In this document: positions 20,430-26,555 of the stretch, piece after piece
How the letters are laid out: each line of letters opens with the position of its first letter
Position numbering within the stretch: the first letter of the stretch is position 1
DNA from: Paramacrobiotus richtersi
Taxonomy: Eukaryota; Tardigrada; Eutardigrada; Parachela; Macrobiotidae
Length of the DNA: 26,555 nt
Direction: 5' to 3'
NCBI GenBank assembly: GCA_034698045.1
Contig: JAQGAU010000534.1
Coordinates: 1-26,555 of the forward strand
Program-made: the position numbers and the translations under genes
The notes under the pieces: generated by a model
Database searches by the model: none
Seen by the model: only the letters and a program-made list of their open reading frames with translations
What the model was told of the DNA's origin: nothing

Positions 20430-21168
20430 TTAACTTTTAATGCAAAGGTCAATTAAAATACTGGTTGATATGTACCTGGTTACATAGATTTCGTTGACGA
20501 AAGGCTATGTTTTTGCATTTATATGACACTTGAAATAATTTTGCTGTAAACTTGGCACTAAATGGGGAAGTACCGAGTGTTCGATCTTTGCAGTAACTAC
20601 AATGTACTGTATGAACAATAAACGGGGCATTAACGGATAACAAGCGTGATACAAAAAAAAACATATTAGTGATCGTGACATCATCGCAAGATTTAGTACG
20701 GAAGTGTTTTCACCGTAAACCAAAAATAACCGTCTAACAACAACGTAAAGGTGTACGGTAAATGCCGTGTCATAGAAATCTTTCATATGCATCATCTGCA
20801 CATGGATTTACTATGATGACCACATGATGTGTCTACGTAAAAATCACGCTCATATCATTGATGCCTGCGGGCGCTTCGTTTCCATAAGCTCACAAATCAA
20901 ACTTCTTTTGCATGTTTCTATGGTTATAGGTACATACTGCAGTATACAGTACGTGAGGAAATTTTTCCGTCAATAATAGTCGACGCATGAAAACTGCATC
21001 GAAAATGTACAAGAACGGAAACCACAACAAAAACATTTCGATCAATTTCGATGTAGCGACTGTTGGTCCAGTTTGTTGTTTAGACCAACCGTGACACTGC
21101 CACACTATGATCTCACAGTACAGAAAAAGCTGCTTGCGTGATAATCTAACAGCTTGCGGCGTCCCCAC

Positions 21169-21181
21169 TTACCGATATAAA
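21169..21181 (+). promoter_or_regulatory. Putative TATA element, second secreted paralog
   Basis: TTACCGATATAAA lies 194 bases before the start codon and is identical to the element upstream of the first paralog. It is likely a core promoter element retained in both copies. Confidence 0.4.
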
Positions 21182-21362
21182 CATTCGTTGCGCTACCTGT
21201 TTTTCTCTGCATACGAAATTTTTAATTTTTTCTTGACCACTCTTGATAACAATTCCAACTTACTTACTCTATTACTGACGTGTTTCTAGAATAATCTCGC
21301 ACATTTTGGCTGACCTTTCGTTGTATTCTTGTCAAGTAAATTTCCACAAATTGCATTGAAGG

Positions 21363-21884
21363 ATGTCTCCGATTGCGTGCTTGATGTTTTGCGCCCTTAT
21401 TGGTGGAGTTTTCTGTGCGCCAGGTACGATTTCGCAAGTTAACAGTATATCTGTACTCAGACATAATTATACCCAAAAAAGGTACTTTTTTGCTTCGAGG
21501 TGTCAACGGTGATGTTATTTTTACCACAAGCACACTGTTGCAGTACTGTCCCAAAGCAAATAGTCGCCGTAACGGGCAAAATAAAGCCTAAAGATCATAA
21601 AAGATGCAATAACTGATGAAAAATGTTGAAATTTAATTGCAAGGTGATAGGAAAGTGCTGATAATACTGACGAAAATTTATCCAGAAATCAAATTAATTT
21701 CGTAGCAGAGATCAAGGATCCAGAGTTACGTGCCGCTCTGGAAATGCATAAAGCTCAACTGACTTCTCAAGTGCAAGACCACGCAAGCCGTGCAATGGCC
21801 AGCATTGGTTCTCAGTTTGCCTTAAACTTGGGCAATTCGGGACTTTCCTATCGGCCGTATGATGTTGTGTGGACCGGCAAATAA
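21363..21884 (+). CDS. Small secreted protein without linker, second tandem paralog
   Basis: Exon 1 is 21363-21423 and exon 2 is 21709-21884, joined by a 285-bp phase-1 intron with the same CAG|GTACGA donor as the first paralog. The 78-residue product has a signal peptide at 1-19 (ACLMFCALIGGVFCA). It then goes directly into the conserved part: IKDPELRAALE, an Ala/Gln-rich helix (AQLTSQVQDHASRAMAS) and the C-terminus RPYDVVWTGK. The acidic linker of the first paralog is absent. The acceptor is a TAGCAG tandem, so two splice forms differing by one residue are possible. The conserved frame and termini show selection on the mature peptide. The role is unknown; a secreted signalling or structural peptide is possible. 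Confidence 0.75.
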
Positions 21885-22056
21885 AGAGGAAAAACCTGAT
21901 TAACAAACGTAGCATAATAGTGGGAAGTGGCATTTGTACAGGCTCCACATCAGCATGCCGCCTTCGTAGTGTTAGTTAGCAATCTGGTCGAAGATTTTGC
22001 TGTATATCATTCTCGCACAATGAACACTGGACATGTATAGACAAAGCAGGTTGTAA

Positions 22057-22062
22057 AATAAA
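22057..22062 (+). terminator. Putative poly(A) signal of the second secreted paralog
   Basis: AATAAA lies 173 bases after the stop codon. The aligned position in the first copy reads AATAGA (19627-19632), a weaker variant. The conserved surroundings (TTGTAAAATA) support a 3'-end processing site. Confidence 0.4.
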
Positions 22063-22180
22063 TAACGTTGTAAATTAAAAGGCTGGAAAAAGTTAACAAG
22101 GGGTAATCAAAGGAAATTACATGTAATTAGCCCAAGCATCTCAGCTGCTGCCCTCTTGAGTGTCCAGTCAGGAAAGTACT

Positions 22181-23540
22181 AACTGGCCCGGGATCGATGG
22201 ACAACATGGTCCTTCCTGCTGCGCCGTTAAGGTTATCAAATTGTGGCTAATTTCCAAATGACAGTCATATCATTCTGTGAATCTGTGTGATCAACAAAAA
22301 TGCTTGAATTAGTAAATGAATTAATCTGCATTAGCCCGGACACCTGAACTTCACGATGAACTTCACGACGACTTACAATGCATTAAAATTTCTACGCATT
22401 TTATCACGCGAGTAGCTGCACGCATGCCGCACCTAAACATATACCGTGCATTCAATACACACCGCATTTGGGGAGTGCTATGTTCACTACCCTCGCCACA
22501 ATATTTGGTAGCACCCTTGGTCTTCACCCAGTACGCAATACTCATAATAAACGGTGCGGAGTGCGAAATGTTACCGTATAGCATAATATTAACTATTGGA
22601 ACTTGATTTCCCAGTTCGTAGTGGAGTAAGTCGCAACAGAAAGTAATAGCAAGCAGCGCCGAGACATCATCAGCAGCGTTATAACGGGGAAGAATGAGAT
22701 CAGGATAACCGGTAAGTTAACGACCATGAGAGCTAGCAGGTGAGTAATTGTATAAAGCACTCCAGTAGATTAAGAATACGATCGAGTCGACGGTAAGTTA
22801 GCAGCTTCTACAATCGGAACCCACGATAACGATATGACGTGCATATGAATAATATAAAGTACATTCTCTGGTTCACTTCATAGCGTGTAATAACACGGGC
22901 TGATCAGCTGACGGCTCCTTTCCAGTGTATGCAGGTTTCATCGCATGGGGTGGAATAATGATTCTGTTAGCGCTACAAAAGCGGTCAACCATTGCCCTAA
23001 TTTTATAATTGGCTGCTGCAGACCTGAGGAACGTGAACCCCACTCGGGGTCAATCCAGTTCAGGATCAAAGTTCATCAGTCATGTATTAACCATTGGCTA
23101 GGCCAGTGGCTCGTAGCTTTAGCGTTGCTGAAATGCTGAATTGTGTCAAGAACACGTATTTCCACTACGCCAGTGATATTAAAACTGCCCTGTGCGTCCA
23201 AGTTATATTTGCATACTATAAATTCAAAGGTCATTAGATATTCTTCACGTTATTTGGTACTAGTTTGTGACGTACTTCTTGGTACTATGCATGGGATATA
23301 AAGCTCGAAGCAATTGTCTATGATGTAAATTTCTCAACGTAGGTACAGTATACATGAAGCGCGATCGATGCATTCGGTAAAAGTTATAATATCAAAATTA
23401 ATGCAACCGCCTGCACTCGAGCCTAATTATCAAAGCAAACATGGACGCAATAGTTTTGCATCCACACATCTCAAAAAAGTACAAACATGCTATGGTTCAG
23501 CTTCTTGTGAAATCCTTGTGAACAAAAAGGCAGAATTCAC
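22181..23540. other. Intergenic region, no firm gene
   Basis: No domain-bearing frame is visible. Three donor-like sequences lie close together near 22711, 22740 and 22793. A weak two-exon model (22726-22739 joined to 22935-23139) is open but resembles nothing I know. It is described under findings rather than called as a gene. Confidence 0.4.
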
Positions 23541-24680
23541 TTATCGCCGCCGAAAAAATACTGCAATAGCTTCTCGCCACTCTTTCGACGCCAAAACACA
23601 CAGCACCGGATTCATAGTGCAGTCCAGTGCAAACAAAAAGTTGGCCACTCCTAAAAACCGGAAATCCACAAACGTCCCCGACATCATCAAGATGTAGGCG
23701 AGATGTGTAGGAGTCCATAGGAGTGTCGCGCTAATCATCAAAGTTGTCAAAACAGCAAAATGCCGTGTTCCCGTTGCTTTCCCCGGTGTAGCTCGCTTAT
23801 GTTTCTTTGGTTGATAATACGTATCCTTCTCCTGGTCGCGTTTTGCCTCAGCTTCAAAATGCTTGGATTCTACTAGCGGGAGTGATGTAGAAGGTTTAGA
23901 ACTGGATGAATCTTGTTTATTGATACTGTTGGAACGCGAGGCATCTGGTTCGTTTGGTTTCGAGGTAGGATTGTTGTTTCTGGGGGTTGCCGGTCTGGCC
24001 AGTCCGATTTGTGCTCTGTTGCGAAGAACGACTTTCACTTTATAGTAAATCACGGGATAGATCCCCACGACAATTGCTTGTGGTACAAGATGAATAAGTG
24101 TCCCAAAAAAGTAGAAATACACCGATTTCTTCGATCCATATGGCATTAGACAGAACGTAATCTGATCCGGAGTCCGGTGAGCCAGAACGTCCGTTAAGAA
24201 ATCCGGTAGATACCACAAATTCACCCACAGAACAACCAGCATCACTTTACAAAGTGCGAGTTTCTTGTTGTGATACATACGGTAATTGTTAGGAAATGTG
24301 ACGGCCCAGAAGCGGTTTATACTGATGAGCACTTGGACGTATGTTATCGTTGCAGTGATAGTCTGTGCACAGTATAAAGTGACCAGGCAGTAGCCGTCTC
24401 CAAGGAACCACCGCATCTGTAGGTTGTTTGTCGTCTTCATCACGCCGTTCGTCAAAGACTTGCAAAGGTCACAGATCGATAGACTGACTATGTAAACGGA
24501 GAATGGAGTTTTTAGATTTGAAGTCCGAAAGTAAATGAATAAGAAAAACGCATTGGAGATGTAACTGAAGAGAGTTACGATCAGGTATAGATAGCCCATA
24601 AAAATGGTATTCTGCCGTTGAATTCCTCCAATAAGGCTACCGTTGACAGTATATTCAAACGTTAGGTTCGTGTTATTCAT
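23541..24680 (-). CDS. Class A-like orphan GPCR, receptor E (intronless)
   Basis: This is a complete 379-residue receptor from the ATG at 24680. Membrane segments lie at about 26-50, 59-82, 98-126, 139-163, 186-214, 306-331 and 337-363. N43 and D71 are the TM1 and TM2 polar residues, and C98/C177 the disulfide pair. Motifs are NRFW (122-125), LWTP (321-324) and NPVLC (357-361). N-terminal sequons include N3, N5 and N13. The third intracellular loop is long (about 215-305), rich in Ser, Asn, Pro and Lys, and likely disordered, with room for phosphorylation. It combines features of both other subfamilies: QNTIFMGYLY before TM1 as in C/D, and AVTFPNNYR after TM3 as in A/B. It is read leftward, away from the kinase-like Tc1 relic side of the window. 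The ligand is unknown. Confidence 0.93.
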   Translation of the reverse strand: MNNTNLTFEYTVNGSLIGGIQRQNTIFMGYLYLIVTLFSYISNAFFLFIYFRTSNLKTPFSVYIVSLSICDLCKSLTNGVMKTTNNLQMRWFLGDGYCLVTLYCAQTITATITYVQVLISINRFWAVTFPNNYRMYHNKKLALCKVMLVVLWVNLWYLPDFLTDVLAHRTPDQITFCLMPYGSKKSVYFYFFGTLIHLVPQAIVVGIYPVIYYKVKVVLRNRAQIGLARPATPRNNNPTSKPNEPDASRSNSINKQDSSSSKPSTSLPLVESKHFEAEAKRDQEKDTYYQPKKHKRATPGKATGTRHFAVLTTLMISATLLWTPTHLAYILMMSGTFVDFRFLGVANFLFALDCTMNPVLCVLASKEWREAIAVFFRRR

Positions 24681-25550
24681 TTTGCCACGGTAAGATATTC
24701 CAGCTAAACTCGAGGAGGAACTAAATTCACACGTTGCTTATACTGTAGATTTGGCTAATAAAGGCCGAAGATTTATTCAGCCTTGCCTGAATTAGTCCCC
24801 GGGAATCCGAGACAAGTCACACGCTGAACCTTCTTTAATGATTAAGGACAATCACAGGAAGGACTTCTTTTCTCAGCCTTATTTTCTCATATGTGGCTCG
24901 CTAACCGCTCATTACCCGGTGATGTGAAAGCAAATTAAACTTCGTAGAAAATCGCGGACATTAGCCGTCTTTAATAGCGCAACTTGTGCCTATCACGTGC
25001 AAAAATTCACTAATACTGGTTTAAATTTTAAATCCTTACCGGGATGCGCAGAATGCGACATGCTTTATCCCGGGATTTGTTTGAGATGCGGCAGAAACGT
25101 TTCGTCTCTACCAAGTACCTGTAAATAGCCATACCGTGGTGCGTCGTCGAAACGGTAGAAGGACTAAGTCGCTGTAATGTGATGATTATGTCACTCTAAT
25201 TGTTGTTTGCTGCTCCATGTACCGACAATGGGAACGTTTCCGATAGTCTATGAATAACGGAAATCTCTCCTCATGCCGGAACAATGCTGGGCACAAAAGT
25301 CTACCATTTAGCAACAACTTTATTGGTTTGGAAAGCTTTCTTAGTCGTAGGGAACACATTTTCCTTTGGAATTTATCTCGCGTGGGCTGCCCTGTAGTAA
25401 ACCAGACAATGGTTCCAAATGCTACATACCCGTAAAACTACAGTTGTGTGAAATACTAGCGATTACAGAAATCTAAGAAACGGAAGCCGACGCTTTTCAA
25501 AGTAATCATGTAGTCTAGTCCAGGGTTGTTTCTTTCCTAGGTTTACATTG
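24681..25550. other. 5' flank of receptor E, no other gene seen
   Basis: This stretch should hold the promoter of receptor E, read leftward. A 61-codon ATG frame at 25250-25435 has no domain or coding signal I can support. Confidence 0.4.
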
Positions 25551-25556
25551 TCGTGC

Positions 25557-25564
25557 TATATAAA
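25557..25564 (+). promoter_or_regulatory. TATA-box-like sequence
   Basis: TATATAAA lies 73 bases before the ATG of the frame that holds the transposase remnant. The spacing would fit a core promoter with a short leader, but such matches are common in AT-rich DNA. Confidence 0.35.
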
Positions 25565-25629
25565 AGACAAGCTAAGGAAAACAATATAAAAGCTTAAAAC
25601 CGATCGAGCACGCGCGGACACAAAAGAAG

Positions 25630-26007
25630 ATGGACGCGGTAATCCCTGTTTTCGTTTTCCAGCTTAAATGTAGAGGCGAAACAAAGGGTGGGGGAGGGAG
25701 CGAACTGACAAAAACAAGGTCGCAGAGGCAAAGATCTGCTGATTCTAAACGAGCGGTGTTTAGCGGTTCTTTATTTTGGCAGTGTAATCTGGCATTGTTT
25801 AGGGAGATTTTGTTTACGGACGAATCTAAATTTTGGGTTCATTTTGGATTTTTTGCAACGGGTAAAGGCCGTTTGCGGTGCTCGCGAAACGAATTGCGAA
25901 GTGTCTTTGCTTTCTCTCCTCTTCGGCGGGACCTCCTACTTCTGACCATAGTGCTCCCCGCACGTTTCTTGAGGTATAGTCCTCTACAGCTGGAAAAGCG
26001 ACGGTGA
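25630..26007 (+). pseudogene. Tc1/mariner-type transposase remnant in a 125-codon frame
   Basis: An ATG-initiated frame of 125 codons contains FREILFTDESKFWVHF at about residues 58-73. This matches the block around the second aspartate of the DDE/D transposase domain in Tc1/mariner elements (typically LFSDESxF). The sequence before it is a basic Gly/Ser/Lys-rich stretch, and after it the frame no longer follows the family, so the catalytic domain is broken. No terminal repeats or DNA-binding helix-turn-helix domain are visible. It is most likely a decayed fragment. A donor-like CGACG|GTGAGT at about 26004 leaves open a spliced gene that includes it. Confidence 0.5.
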
Positions 26008-26555
26008 GTGCATGCCCAGTCAGCACCAGACACACACACGCTTGGCTATTGTGTGTACTGAACGATTCGATGGTCTCCAAACCAAATATCAATACCACAC
26101 GGGTTATAAATACCTCCGCTTCTTTAATTGTTAGAGCGTCACCGGAGCGTGACCATCTTTAGCCTAACCGGCATGCTCGGTCAAAAGAATTAGGTGTGGA
26201 GACCGAATGATGCGGTTTACCCTGTCGGTGGTATTGTGCTGAATAGTGTACCATAGTGTTATACGAAGGGCTTTTTATTGAGTGTCAAACTTGAAAAACA
26301 TTTATTGGTGTGGAAAACACAGACTACGCATTAAAACAAATCTGCCGTTAACGTTAGCGCACTGATTTAGATACAACTGTAGAACGGAAAGTCCCTAAAA
26401 TTTTAAAGAGTATTCTGATATTTCTTCCCATGTGCACATACAGTATCAAAAACTGCCAGTTCAAGACGCAGTAAAGGTTGCTCGTTAAAATTAACAGATC
26501 TTTATGGTCCGTCCCCCTTCGCAAGAGCGGTAATTGAGCTTGACAGACGTGAAAG
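26008..26555. other. Right edge of window, no gene seen
   Basis: No open frame with recognisable content and no RNA gene is visible in this stretch. Confidence 0.4.

Larger units (their letters stand above)
20430..22180 (+). repeat. Tandem duplication, second copy (short secreted gene)
   Basis: This is the second unit of the direct duplication described at 18030-19760, displaced by about 2.4 kb. The match extends from upstream flank to about 290 bases past the stop codon. Confidence 0.8.

Noticed and set aside
18433-21168. Hydrophobic minus-strand frames present in both duplicated upstream flanks (18433-18627 and 20890-21168)
   Set aside because: The two translations agree only weakly and the first lacks an ATG. 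They are better explained as duplicated promoter DNA.
1-26555. tRNA, rRNA or CRISPR features
   Set aside because: Reading both strands I found no tRNA-like B-box with a fitting acceptor stem, no rRNA-like block and no regularly spaced direct repeats. A covariance-model scan would be the decisive check for small RNA genes.

Overview
The window is animal nuclear DNA. It has widely spaced genes, GT-AG introns of about 170-285 bp, secreted and immunoglobulin-type proteins, and a cluster of rhodopsin-like (class A) G-protein-coupled receptors (GPCRs) whose coding regions are single uninterrupted exons. I lean towards a tardigrade, because compact intronless arrays of this receptor style fit that group. 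This is inference, and no diagnostic tardigrade gene is present.

Layout. At 1-201 (minus) lies the N-terminal start of a protein kinase that runs off the window. Five full-length receptors follow, called A-E here: A 1636-2676 (minus), B 8503-9567 (plus), C 10641-11708 (plus), D 15423-16514 (plus) and E 23541-24680 (minus). A and B form one subfamily and C and D another; E is intermediate. All five share unusual versions of the class A signature motifs: NRLW or NRFW at the DRY position, and NPxxC in place of NPxxY. C and D sit on duplicated segments that share upstream DNA, coding sequence and the beginning of the 3' flank. Between them lies a two-exon gene for a small Ig-domain protein with a hydrophobic C-terminus (13283-14109).

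Between D and E are three short two-exon genes for small secreted proteins, reconstructed here from splice signals. One is a cysteine-containing protein with a CxGPxC repeat (17052-17634). The other two (18919-19449 and 21363-21884) are tandem paralogs that end in the same residues, YDVVWTGK. The paralogs sit in a duplicated block of about 1.7 kb. A decayed receptor fragment with an in-frame stop (about 20050-20188) lies between the two blocks.

Mobile DNA. An inverted-repeat element of about 530 bp (4655-5183) has subterminal GTAGTGTAC-type repeats and lies between TTAA-like ends. A remnant of a Tc1/mariner-type transposase lies near 25630-26007. The long stretches between genes (especially 2.7-8.4 kb, 11.7-13.2 kb and 22.2-23.5 kb) hold no gene I can support.

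How the parts may work together. The receptors look like a locally expanded orphan or chemosensory-type family. The small secreted and Ig-anchored proteins inside the cluster could be ligands, accessory proteins or unrelated neighbours; the sequence alone does not decide this.
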